Assembly: GCA_964035015.1 (NCBI GenBank)
Contig: OZ035997.1
Span: 11,542,036 to 11,606,035, forward strand
Direction of reading: 5' to 3'
DNA: 64,000 nt
Origin: Corallium rubrum
Lineage: Eukaryota > Cnidaria > Anthozoa > Scleralcyonacea > Coralliidae
The notes under the pieces were generated by a model that was not told where the DNA came from, did no database searches, and saw only the letters and a program-made list of their open reading frames with translations. The translations under genes and the position numbers were made by a program. This document shows, in pieces, positions 34,094-45,008 of the stretch (the first letter of the stretch is position 1; each line of letters starts with the position of its first letter).

Positions 34094-37003
34094 TACCTAA
34101 TATAAATAATTCTAGTAATGTGAGTAGCGATTTTTACACCTGTCTTAATTCAATCCCGAAAGAAAGAGGTTTCAAAATGGCTTTTCTAAATATCGTTAGC
34201 TTACCCAAAAAAATTGATGAAATAAGATATTCAATGTCAAACAAAAACATTGATTTAATTGCCTTCAATGAGACACGCCTCGATTCAAGTATAAGTGATA
34301 ATCTAATTCATTTAAATGATTATGACATAATTAGGAAAGACAGATCAAGAAATGGGGGTGGAGTTTGTATCTACTTGCGTAGCTCCATCAACTACAAGAT
34401 AAGAAATGATCTGATTCCCAATGAACTAGAGGCTGTTTGTATGGAAATTATTAAGCTGCATAGCAGACCATTTCTGGTTGCAACAATCTATAGACCACCC
34501 AATGCATCAGTGGTTTTCTTTGATCATTTTGAAAAACTGATCAAAGCTATTGATGATGAAAATAAAGAGTTTTATATTCTTGGTGATTTAAACTGTGATA
34601 TGTCAAAGACAAGTAAAGATCAAAATGTGCTGACAACAAAAATTAAATCTTTATATGAATTGTATCAATTGTCACAATTGATTAATGAACCTACCCGAGT
34701 AACTATGATAACCTCCAGCCTTATTGACCATATAGTTACTAATACTCCAGAGAAAGTTTCTGATTCTGGTGTTATCCATACTGGCATAAGTGACCATAGT
34801 TTAGTATTTGCAATCAGAAAGATCTCTGTTGTTAAGAAACCAGAAAACCCAGTTGAAATTAGAAATATGAAAAAATTTGATAACCAAAAATTTGTTGAGG
34901 ATCTAATGCAACAACACTGGGAAAATGTATATTTTTTTGGTGAAGATCCAAATGCAAAGTGGGAAATTTGGAAGAAACAATTCTTAGAGGTCTTAGGTAA
35001 ACATGCACCTCTTCAACAAAAAAAGGTTAGAGCAAAACGAGTCCCTTGGATTACAAGTTCTATAAAAGAACTTATTAATACAAGGGACAGACTAAAAAGA
35101 AAAGCCATTATTACAAACCTTGAAAACGATTGGTCAAATTACAAGAGAAATAGGAATAAGGTCAATATAGAACTAAGAAATGCCAAAAAAGATTACTATT
35201 CCACGAAAATTGCCGGTGAAAAGTGCAATCCTAAAGAGGCTTGGAAAACTATAAACAGTTTATTGGGAAGGCAAAACAAACCAACCATTGTAAACGAGCT
35301 AAACTTGGTGAAAATAGTGTAACTAGCCCTAAAGATATTGCAGAGGGTTTTAATGATTATTTCTCAAATATTGGCCCAAATCTAGCTAGCCAAATTAATA
35401 CTTCAAATTTCAACTTTGAAACATATGTCAAGAATGCTGAATCAGAATTCACTGCATTCCAACCGGTTACCGTCAGTCACATCTACAAACTTCTGACTGG
35501 TCTTTCGAGCAATAAAGCCACGGGTGTCGACAAGATTTCTTGTAAAATTATTAAGATAGCTTCACCTGCTATTTCAGATTCACTGACATATTTTTAATCA
35601 GGCTATTACTCTATCCTCATTTCCTGATGAATGGAAAACGGCTAGAGTAATACCTCTTTACAAAAATGGTCAACGAAATATGGCAGGAAATTACAGACCA
35701 ATTTCCGTCCTACCAGCCATTAGCAAAATTATGGAAAGAATACTGTATGATCAACTGTATAATTACTTATCCAAATTTCGACTTCTAAGTGATAGTCAAT
35801 TTGGTTTTCGAAAATTTCATTCTACGGCTACAGCATTACTAGACTGTACAAATGACTGGTATGTGAATTTAGACAGGAAAATGTTTAACATAGTAGTCCT
35901 AATTGACTTAAAAAAAGCATTTGATACAGTTGATCATCAAATATTATTGAGAAAATTGGAGCTCTACGGTGTAAAAGGTCAAGCTCTATCTTTCCTCAAA
36001 TCATATCTCTCAAATCGAAGTCAGATATGCCAAATAAATGGATCTTTATCATCAGAGAAAATGATTAAATGTGGCGTGCCACAAGGCTCTATCTTAGGGC
36101 CACTATTCTTTCTATTATACATCAATGATTTGCCTCAATGTCTATCTAAAACAAAACCTCGGTTATTCGCTGATGACACAAACCTAACAGCTTGTGGAGA
36201 GTCAATATCTCAACTTGAAGCTGCAGTGAACTCTGATTTGGAAAACCTTAGAAAATGGTTAATTGCCAATAAACTCAGCCTCAATGTCACGAAAACTGAA
36301 TTTATGTTGATTGGCTCAAAACAAATGATTAAAAGTATTTCAAATTTGCAGCCAAATGTTGTAATTGAAAACAAACCGGTTAAACAAGTGTATGAGTGCA
36401 AAACTCTTGGAGTAACAGTCGACCAGCATTTGTCGTGGAATAGTAACACTGAAAATATTTGCAAGAAAATAACATCAGGAATCTCTGCTCTTAGACGTTT
36501 AAAGGAATTTACTGATAGGCAAACACTTCTTTCCGTTTATAATGCTATTGTTCGCCCATACTTCGATTACTGCTGTGAAGTATGGGATGTGTTCGGTGAA
36601 ACACAATCAAAACGACTTCAAAAACTCCAAAATAGATCAGCTCGAATTATCATGAATATGAGCAATGACACAGATCATTCTGTTGCATTGCAAGCATTGG
36701 GCTGGAAGCCACTTAAAACAGAAAGGAAGAAAGCCAAGGCAAAAATGATGTATAAATTATTAAATAACATGGGTCCGCAGTCACTCACTAACTTATTCAC
36801 AAATAAAGGTGACATGACTAGCTATAATCTCCGAGGCATTTCATGCAGTCTTTGTTTACCGCAACCGCGTACTAATAATATGAAAAAAAGTTTTATGTAG
36901 CTACGACGGAGCATTCCTTTGGAATTCTATTCCAAAGGAAATTAAAGAGAGCAAATCCCTTTCTTCCATTCGAATGAAAATCGCTGCTCACATTGATAAT
37001 TAG
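34039..37003 (+). pseudogene. CR1/L2-type LINE ORF2: APE endonuclease and reverse transcriptase, frameshifted
   Basis: The APE-like endonuclease spans about 34170-34830 (MAFLNIVSLPKKIDEIRYS, AFNETRLDS, ILGDLNCDM, GISDHSLVF), with the catalytic Glu, Asp/Asn and Ser-Asp-His signatures. The RT follows at about 35480-36500: NYRPISVLPAISK, FDTVDHQILLRKL, GVPQGSILGPLFF and LFADDTNL, the last being the catalytic F-A-D-D box. Three frameshifts break it: near 35300, near 35595, and in an A-run near 36888, after which the frame finishes YDGAFLWNSIPKEIKESKS and stops at 37001-37003. The length is near the usual 900-1000 codons, so only ORF1 is truncated. It belongs to the nested insertion 33591-37323. 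Confidence 0.88.
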
Positions 37004-37075
37004 AGCAAATATATGCATCTGTAAATAGATTATTACCTTATATACTATATCTTTATATCTTAATATTTTTATACT

Positions 37076-37189
37076 ACACTGTGGAAACTGATTGGTTGAG
37101 ATGGCCAATTTGATTGGTTGTCTCAGATTCAAATGAATCTGGGACGGCCAGTTGAATTGGTTATTTCAACCAATCAGGTTTTACAGTGT
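37076..37189. mobile_element. 114-bp MITE inside the CR1/L2 3' UTR
   Basis: ACACTGTGGAAACTGATTGG at the left and CCAATCAGGTTTTACAGTGT at the right, with further inner complementarity (TTGAGATGGCC / GGCCAGTTGAA). TA lies outside the right end. It is a third level of nesting: MITE in CR1/L2 in RLE-LINE. Confidence 0.7.
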
Positions 37190-37323
37190 ATATCTTATAT
37201 ATTGTAAATAGCTTTTAGATACTTTTCTTATATACTGTATACTTCTAATATACACGCCCCTTGTGGAAATCAGCTTCGGTTGACGAGGTTAGCGTGTTTA
37301 AATAAAGTTATCATCATCATCAT

Positions 37324-37943
37324 CAGATGGAAAGTGCAGGTTATGTGGACAGCACGAGGAAACCGTTCAGCACCTGCTTGCAGGATGTGGAATACTGGCG
37401 GGAGGTGAATACCTAAGCAGACACAACAACGCATTGATGGTGTTAGCAGTTAACTGGGCAATAGATAAAGGACTCTTACCTGAAAGCACAGTATGGTACG
37501 GAGAGAGATGGAAGAAAGGACATGTACTCAAGGGCGATGAATTCAAACTTTGCTGGGACTTCGAGTACAAAATGAGGAAAACGAGTACAGCGCGTAGACC
37601 GGACCTGACCCTGGCGGATGGAAGAGAGAAGAAAATATGGCTGGTGGACATGTCGTGCTCACAGGAAAGAAACATAGAGGAGGTAACACGAACCAAAATA
37701 CGAAAGTATCAACAACTTGCGTTCGAGACTAGAGAGAAGCGACCAGGATATATAGTGGGAGTGGTACCAGTTATCATCGGATGTTTAGGAGGTGGTGTGG
37801 AGAAGACGGGAAAAACGGTGGCAAAAGTAATCAAAGGAGAAGGAAACGTGATAAGAATAGTGAGAACAATGCAGCAAACAGTACTGTTCGAAGGAGAGAC
37901 AATTAAAAGAAAAGTGTTAAGTGGAGTAATTCAACCGAAGTAA
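37324..37943 (+). pseudogene. RLE-type LINE copy 1, 3' part: CCHC knuckle and restriction-like endonuclease
   Basis: The frame opens DGKCRLCGQHEETVQHLL then AGCG, a C-x2-C-x8-H-x4-C zinc knuckle, and continues through FEYKMRKTSTARRPDLTLAD and IWLVDMSC. This is the P-D ... D pair of the PD-(D/E)xK-type endonuclease used by R2/R4 LINEs to nick their target. The stop is at 37943. Intact here, but separated from its RT part by the CR1/L2 insertion. The 3' UTR leads straight into (TAA)n at 38022. Confidence 0.8.
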
Positions 37944-38021
37944 GACTCGGTTAATGTCCCAACAATTATTGGTGGGAATGTGAAACCGGCCAGACTTTAT
38001 TTTAAAGCTGGCTATATGCTG

Positions 38022-38098
<77 letters not shown>
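38022..38098. repeat. (TAA)n between LINE copies 1 and 2
   Basis: About 25 triplets form both the 3' tail of copy 1 and the 5' flank of copy 2. Confidence 0.95.
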
Positions 38099-38100
<2 letters not shown>

Positions 38101-38101
<1 letters not shown>

Positions 38102-40466
38102 AATGAACCAGACAAAGAACTTTACTGGGACTGTTCCACAGATTGAAAAGTTTGTAGAATTTTGGGGAGGTATATCTGGGAACAAAAAAGTACAACAAAA
38201 GAACAACCATGGATGTTTGAGATAGAGCAACAGCTAAAGAATAAAATTCAAGATGTAGAAGAGTTTATGGTAACAGTAACTGATATTGAGAGGGTATTGA
38301 AGAACCAAAGAACTGGACTTCTCCAGGAATCGATGGTATCCAAAACTACTGGTGGAAGAAATTACAAGGAACTTGGAAATCATTGTGTAACGCAATGCAA
38401 TCATGGAAGCAAGACATGAAAAAGATACCAGAATGGATAGCTTGGGGAAGATCTCCATTAATGCCTAAGACTGAGGATCTGAGCTCAGTTAAAGATTACA
38501 GGCCATTACCTGTTTGAATACCTCATACAAAACCTACACTGGTTTAATAGCGAAGTATCTAAAGAACCATGCTGTTAGAAATGATATGTGGGATGAAGGA
38601 CAGATGGGAACATCAGAGGGGAAATTGGGTACAGCGGATCTTCTGCTAATTGATAAATGTATAATGGATGAAGAGAGGGAACACAAGAGAAATCTGGCTG
38701 TTGCGTACTACGACTACCAGAAGGCTTATGATAGAGTGCATCACGACTGGACGCTGAAAGTATATAGATGGATGGGGATACCAGATGATGTGTGTAAATT
38801 AATTGAGGAACTGATGAAGAAATGGCAAACAAAATTGGAAGTATGGAAAGATGGACAGAAGAAGACTAGCAGATGGATTTCGGTTAGGACCGGGTTTTTA
38901 CAAGGAGACAGTTATTCGCCTGTTGGATTTTGCTTAAGTGAGGTGCCAGTTGGCATGCTACTAAGCGAAACTAGAGGGTACAGGATGGGAATGCCTGGGG
39001 ATAGGATAGTGAAAAGGACACACAGTTTATTTATAGATGACCTCAACGTGTACCAAGGAAACCACAGCAGTTTAGAAGCTATCAATGAGACGATCGTAAA
39101 GGCCAGCCATGATACAGGGGCGTGCTATGGGGTAACAAAGTGTGCAGAGATCGTGATGGAACATGATAAAATGGTGAAGGGTGAAGGATTAGATGTGTTG
39201 GAGGAGCGAATGAATACACTTGATCCGGATGCAAATGAGATATATAAGTTCTTAGGATATGAACAGGCTGACAAATTGGACAAAGATAAAGTGATGGAAA
39301 GGGTGGTGAAGGAGATAACAGAGGATGAGAAGACTTACGCAGTTAGAGCCTTATGATGAGAACCTGGATAGAGCTGTGAACTGTAGAGTAATACCTGTAG
39401 CAGGATATGTGATGAATGTTTGCAGAATGAGCAAGGACGATTTGGTGGACAAAGAGGGAACTTAGAGAGAGAAAAATGCATGGGAGGCAAGCAAGCGATG
39501 AAAGGTTGTATCTGACTCGTGGCAAAGGGGGCAGAGGGGTGAAGAGTATGAGGGATCTGTACAAAGAAACAAAGGTCAGAATAGCTTGTCATATGTCACT
39601 ATCAAGATGTCGATGGATAAAAGTTGCCTGGAGACGGGAGCATAAAAATGAGTATTGTTCGATGAAGAGAGAAGCAGAAGAGGCACTGGAGATGGTTGGA
39701 GAAGAAATTAGTTTCGGGATAGGAGAGATTTACTTGAATGGTGAAAAGATGTGTGGAACTTGGAAGGATGCCTGGAGGAGGTTGAAAACCTTGCTGAAAT
39801 TGAAGACGGAAGAAGGACGTATCAATCAATATCAAGAGAAGAAGTTACAAAGTGAGGTTTTCATGGGTCAAGAAGAGAAATGTAACCAGTGGTTGGAGTG
39901 CAACCTAGACTCCAGAAAGACGGCAGCAGTGATGGGGATGTTAGAGCAGATGGTCGAGACCAGAGCTTGGAAGGCCTTAAGGGGTATAGAGATAGAATCG
40001 GAGAATTGCATGCAGATTGTGTTCTGATAGGAGAGAAACCGTACATCATTTGTTGGCTGGATGTAAGGTGCTTGCTGGTAATGAGTACATGAGAAGGCAT
40101 AACAATGCGCTGATGGTGTTTGCTGTGGAATGGGGAAAAGAGGCAGGTTTCCTTGAAGAAAGTGTAGTGTGGTACAAAACAGCATGGAAGAAAGGAACAG
40201 TTATTGAAAAGCCGGGTAAAAAGCTTGTGTGGGACTTTGAATACAAGATGAGAAAGACAACAACAGCAAGAAGACCTGATCTGATTCTGGAAGACATCGA
40301 GGAAGGTAAAATTTGGATAGTAGACATGGCATGTCCTGCAGAGGCGAACATTGCAGAAAAACGGAGGGAAAAATTGCAAAAATACCAACAGCTGGTATTT
40401 GAAATCCACGAGAGGCGTCCAGGCTTTTTGGTTGAAATAGTACCTTTGGTAGCCGGATGCTTATAG
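38101..40466 (+). pseudogene. RLE-type LINE copy 2: RT, CCHC and RLE, frameshifted
   Basis: Starting within the RT N-terminal region, the reading passes DEGQMGTSEGKLGTADLLLI, AYYDYQKAYDRVHHDW (motif A) and HSLFIDDLNVYQGN (motif C, catalytic D-D) between 38514 and 39356. It then shifts frame to GRQASDERLYLTRGKGGRG (39476-40027) and again to a C-R-L-C knuckle and the RLE (40017-40466), with ARRPDLILED and IWIVDMACP as catalytic block. At least three frameshifts (near 38515, 39350 and 40015) and a stop near 39463 show decay. It is the longest of the three tandem copies and ends just before (AAT)n at 40689. Confidence 0.82.
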
Positions 40467-40688
40467 GAGGAGGGTTGGAGAAATTGGAAGAACAGATAGA
40501 GAAGATGATAAAAGAGAAATCCCGACAGAAGTGGGTACTAAAAGAAATGCAAAAGACCATATTAATGGAGAGTGAATCCATTTTAAGAAAAGTGATGTCT
40601 AGGGTGGTGCAAGTAGAGTAGACTTCAACAAAATATAACAAACTTTGGTATCTTGAGGTTTTGGCCCATAGAAAATGGGCTCTATATA

Positions 40689-40702
40689 ACAATAACAATA
40701 AC

Positions 40703-40785
<83 letters not shown>
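40689..40785. repeat. (AAC/AAT)n between LINE copies 2 and 3
   Basis: It begins with AAC variants, then about 28 AAT triplets. It forms the 3' tail of copy 2 and the 5' border of copy 3. Confidence 0.95.
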
Positions 40786-40794
40786 GCTCATTCG

Positions 40795-42383
40795 TGGATA
40801 TTGAGATGTTTAGGTATATTTAAATTAGCCGGAAATATAACAGGTTTAATTGAAAGCAGTATGATGAATTGGGAAACAGAATTAACGTCGGGGAAAGTTA
40901 TATTAGGGACGGTGAAAATAAGGCGAGGGATTTTCCAGGGTAATAGTTTGTCCCCACTGCTCTTCGTCCTAGCTTTAATACCTATGTCGATCATTTTAAG
41001 AAAAGTGAAAGCAGGGTACGACTTTGGTGGAAATAAGGGGACCATAAACCATTTATTGTTTATGGATGATTTGAAGCTTTATGGAAAAATGAGAGACAGT
41101 TGGACACACTGGTAAATTCTGTGAGGATTTTCAGTGAAGACGAATGCAGTTTGGTATCAGCAAATGTGCTATTCTAGTAATGAAGCGGGGTAAATACGTA
41201 CTCAGTGAAGGTATTAAACTCCCTGACCACCAACAAATCAAGGAAGTGTAAATTGATAAGGGATATAAGTACTCAGACGGAGTAAAGGACGGTGATATGA
41301 AAGAGAAGATCGTGAAAGAATATTATCGACGAATCAGGAAAATATTGAAATCAAAACTTAACGGAACAAATACCATAACTGCCATGAATTCAAGAGCTGT
41401 TTCAATTATCAGGTACGGTGCAGGAATTATAAAGTGGACAAAGGAAGATCTGCAAAAGATGGATAGGAAAACTAGAAAATTGTTAACAGTATATAGAGCA
41501 TTCCACCCCCCAAGGTGACGTTGATCGGCTTTACTTTAAAAGAAGTCAAGGAGGTAGAGGGTTAATTAGTGTGGAGGATTGTGTTAATGTTGAAGTAAAT
41601 AGTCTGCGGAAGTACGTCGAAAGCAGTGACGAAAATTTATTAATCCTGGTAAGCAAGGAGGAGGTGTTGGAGGAAGGGAAAGAGAAAAAGGAGATCCAGA
41701 GTTCGAGACGTGATAAGTATATAGGAAAAAGTTTACATGGAAAATTTTACACTAGTACCGAGGAGGGGAGAGATTGTAAGACTTGGGATTGGCTGAAAAG
41801 GGGAAATCTGAAGAGAGAAACAGAAGGAATGCTGATGGCGGCACAAGACCAAGCATTGCGGACTAAGTATATCAGGAAAGTGATTGATAAGGAAGACATA
41901 TCTGCTACATGCAGGCTATGTGGAGAACGTGATGAGACAATAGCACATATTCTCTCGGAATGTAAGATGTTAGCCCAAAAACAGTATAAGAATTGGAGGC
42001 ACGACAGAACAGCACAGGTGATACACTGGGAACTGTGTAAGAAATACAATATGGAGCATGCAGAAAAGTGGTACGAGCACAAACCTGAAGGTGTCATTGA
42101 AAATGAAAATGTAAAAATACTGTGGGATATGAAAATTCAAACTGATAGGGAGATAGAACAATCCCGACCAGATATACTAACCCTGAATAAGAAAGACAGA
42201 AGTTGCTTGTTGATAGATGTTACATGTCCATTTGATACAAGAGTTATACAGAAGGAAAGGGAAAAAATAGAGAAATACCAAGATCTTAAAATAGAAATTA
42301 AAAGAATATGGCAATGTAAGGAAGTGTACCCATTGTTATTGGAGCACTTGGAACAATACATAACAATTTTGACAGGTGGATAG
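40795..42383 (+). pseudogene. RLE-type LINE copy 3: RT fragment, CCHC and RLE
   Basis: A more diverged family member. RT motifs B and C are visible (IFQGNSLSPLLFVLALIPMS at about 40930, LLFMDDLKLYGK at about 41055). The frame is then lost (41115) and resumes at 41297 (INSRAVSIIRYGAG-like) and 41571-42383. The last part is an intact C-terminus with a C-R-L-C-x8-H-x4-C knuckle (about 41910) and RLE residues SRPDILTLNKKD and LLIDVTCP. It ends in a short (TAA)4 at 42561-42572. It differs from copies 1 and 2 by many substitutions, so it is a separate subfamily that used the same TAA target. Confidence 0.8.
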
Positions 42384-42689
42384 AGAAGCTAGATGCCACA
42401 ATAGAGTTTCAGACACTTCAAAAAGCTTGTTTATTAGGATCTGCAAGAATCTTGAGATACGTGCTTGGTATCTAAGGGTACGGGATGTACCTTGATGTTA
42501 AGCAAAAAGGGACAAAAACCCAACTCCAGCTATAAGATCAAAGCTGTGTGAAAACAAAAATAATAATAATAACACGTTGACTAACTGGACTCTTGACTAA
42601 CTGGACTCTTGTATTTTAGTTAGATCTAATCACATTTTATTGATAAATTTTAATACTCCCACAGGACTTTTGCAGTATATAAGTTATAG

Positions 42690-42776
42690 GTAATTTATCT
42701 TCAGAATGTTCTGAAGAACTGAAAAAGGGGCAGTGCCCGAAACGTTAATAAAAGTTTTTAATTGTTCCTATTTGAT

Positions 42777-42838
<62 letters not shown>
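42690..42838 (+). mobile_element. Penelope-type terminal relic running into (TA)n
   Basis: GAACTGAAAAAGGGGCAGTG then CCCGAAACGTTAATAAAAG resembles the CTGANGA-stem-GAAAC-GTN pattern of the Penelope termini at 57.9 and 62.6 kb, but the CTGANGA box is degenerate (CTGAAAA). It is followed directly by about 29 TA units (42780-42838). Confidence 0.4.
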
Positions 42839-42846
<8 letters not shown>

Positions 42847-42849
42847 ACT

Positions 42850-42949
42850 GTATAATAAACGAGCAGGAGTGTTTTATCAGATATAAAGACACGAGGCGAA
42901 GCCGAGTGTTTTTATATCTGATAAAACACGAACTGCGAGTTTACTATAC
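42850..42949. repeat. 100-bp hairpin element
   Basis: GTATAATAAAC and GTTTACTATAC ends; inner arms GTGTTTTATCAGATATAAAG and complement; apex GAGGCGAAGCCGAG. Confidence 0.75.
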
Positions 42950-43147
42950 GGCTTCAAAAACGAACCACTTGGTACGTTGATTGGCGGAGTTAGTTTGAAA
43001 AATAACCTTGTCTAAGCCGAGAAAATCAAAGCTAAAGTTTATGTAAATCAGGAGAAATCTTTATCACATATAAAGATACGATACGGTCATGATTTTCTTC
43101 GTTTTCCTCATGAATTATTAATGAGTTTTTGAAATATATATATGTAA

Positions 43148-43249
43148 TGTTTACAACATGAGGGGCCGTGTTGTATTGAATTATACAATAACGAGCCGAA
43201 GGCGAGTGATTGTATATTCAATACAACAAGGACGCGAGTGTTGTAAACA
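43148..43249. repeat. 102-bp hairpin element
   Basis: GTTTACAAC and GTTGTAAAC ends; inner GTTGTATTGAATTATACAAT and complement; apex CGAGCCGAAGGCGAG. Unrelated in the arms to its neighbour at 42850 but with the same kind of apex. Confidence 0.75.
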
Positions 43250-43404
43250 ACTTGTGAAATGAATAAATAGTAAAAATCCCTTTGGGATAATCATATTGAG
43301 ATGCTAATTAGTTACAAGCACTAGTGGTTTGTATGGGGTTTACAGGGGTATACATGTGACGTAATTTCCGAAATTGGATTGGCTGCAAAACTCATGAATT
43401 ATTC

Positions 43405-43409
<5 letters not shown>

Positions 43410-43475
<66 letters not shown>
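43410..43475. repeat. (TA)n microsatellite
   Basis: About 33 TA units. Other TA tracts in this stretch are at 44014-44034 and 44152-44210. Confidence 0.95.
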
Positions 43476-43482
<7 letters not shown>

Positions 43483-43486
43483 ATGT

Positions 43487-43640
43487 AGGGGTTATCACAT
43501 TCGTGACTCGGTATATCAGTTTTATCGCTTTCGGGACGATATCGTAATCGCCCCTCGTTCGCTGCGCTCACTCGTGACAATAACAATATCGTCCCTCAAG
43601 CGATAAAACTGATATCACCTCGTCGTTCATGTGATAACCT
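43487..43640. repeat. 154-bp hairpin element
   Basis: AGGGGTTATCACAT and ATGTGATAACCT ends; inner arms GATATCAG-TTTTATCGCTT and complement; middle CCCCTCGTTCGCTGCGCTCACTCG. Confidence 0.75.
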
Positions 43641-43795
43641 ATAGGTGGTGTGCAACCAATCCCTTGAGATTCGAAGGACAAAGATATTTTCGCCATGTTG
43701 GATGATATTATAATTGCAGATGATAAAATCTTTTGAAATCGTCAACCAACATGGCGGCAATAACGTAAGATGCACCCCAGCAATACTTATATATA

Positions 43796-43959
43796 TACAA
43801 AGCATGAAGTATAGTTACCTTAAAGTCTTCGCTACCAGAGGTTTCACCCTAAACGGGATCATCTCGTTCAGGGTGAAACCTCTGGTAGCAGGATGATCCC
43901 GTTTAGGGTGAAACCTCTGGTTGCGAAGACTTTAAGGTAACTATACTTCATGCTTTGTA
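43796..43959. repeat. 164-bp palindrome with near-perfect 68-bp arms
   Basis: TACAAAGCATGAAGTATAGT begins the left arm and its exact complement ends the right. Only a single arm mismatch (CGCTACC versus CGCAACC complement) is visible. The 28-bp spacer contains another partial copy of the arm (GGGTGAAACCTCTGGTAGC). High arm identity means a recent origin. Confidence 0.85.
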
Positions 43960-44145
43960 TTTTGCTCTATCTATATGTATGGTATTGACATTTCGTGAAC
44001 CAAAACTCACTTCATATATATATATATATATATATGAATGATATAATATGTGTGTAAACATGCAGCAGACAATTAAAAAATACTCATACGTATATAGAGA
44101 TAAGGGGTTGTGCCCTGTTGAAATAAAGTCATCAGTTTTTCTTTG

Positions 44146-44218
<73 letters not shown>

Positions 44219-44248
44219 ATATACCAATATTAATTATGGTAAACAAAA

Positions 44249-44521
44249 CATGAAAACGGAAATCCCCTGTGTTAGATGTCAGACGAAATTACTTCGGGAT
44301 ATTATTTACATTATCGTTTCCTCTCCTATTAATTATGACATATATGACACGTATTTATCAAAATCTACGAATTTATTAAAATCTTTAACGACGTCTAACT
44401 CAGTAGTTTCTCATATGCACTTAGTGCAAATAAAATTAATTAGATTAAGTGCAAAGGTTTATTATAGCAAACAAAAAAACAACAACATGAAAACGGAAAT
44501 CCCCTGTGTTAGACGTCAGAG
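44249..44521. repeat. Direct repeat pair of about 35 bp, 237 bp apart
   Basis: CATGAAAACGGAAATCCCCT plus GTGTTAGA(T/C)GTCAGA occurs at about 44249-44284 and again at about 44486-44521. It could be a long insertion-site duplication or a satellite seed. No gene is seen between. Confidence 0.6.
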
Positions 44522-44615
44522 AGTGAAACGGAAATCCCTTCTGCAAGACTATTAAGCGATGTTGATTCCTCTTTTTCTCATTTGATATAGTCTTGGCCAA
44601 GAAGAAAAGACAAAC

Positions 44616-44708
44616 ATGAGATCTCTTCGTTTCTTGCAGCTTTGTGTGCTCGTTCTGCCTGCCTTTCCAGCGAGTCTGTTAGCGACAACTAAAACTGACG
44701 GCGAACAG
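44616..44708 (+). CDS. Signal-peptide exon of a cysteine-rich secreted protein gene
   Basis: The ATG at 44616 opens MRSLRFLQLCVLVLPAFPAS then LLATTKTDGEQ, followed by a GTACTG donor at 44709. A basic N-region (RSLR), a hydrophobic core and a small-residue cleavage zone around LLA-TT make a typical signal peptide of about 23 residues. The exon is 93 bp and ends in phase 0, which is exactly the phase of the cysteine-rich exon at 56311, so I join them. The 11.6-kb intron between them consists of mobile elements. The link is an inference from phase and order; another gene's exon could be missing in between. Confidence 0.55.
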
Positions 44709-45008
44709 GTACTGTATATAACATGTAGCTCGAATCGTTTTTGTGCTCGTGTATTCGGATTCGTTCTTGAAAAAAAATCGCTAATCTCCCCTTTTCGGGT
44801 GACAAGCTGTGCCGATAAGTGCAAATTTATATAAGTATAAATCGTCTTGAAAGGATCAATAAAACATCATAGAAACCTATATACAAACGCAAGCCAAAGA
44901 AAAACTGACTTGGGTATTTTTCTATATAACTAGTAAGGTGTGCACGACTAGTAGCGTCACATCACCATGCGATCGGATTCCCAGCGGCCGAACTGTATGG
45001 GATAATTA

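Larger units (their letters stand above)
33591..37323 (+). mobile_element. CR1/L2-type LINE nested inside RLE-LINE copy 1
   Basis: It interrupts the host LINE frame: host coding stops being recognisable after KAMRGIGAKG (about 33570) and resumes with DGKCRLCGQHEET at 37326. The 3' end is AATAAAGTT followed by (ATC)5, the short tandem tail of CR1/L2 elements. The 5' boundary is uncertain by some tens of bases because a target duplication is not obvious. Confidence 0.8.
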
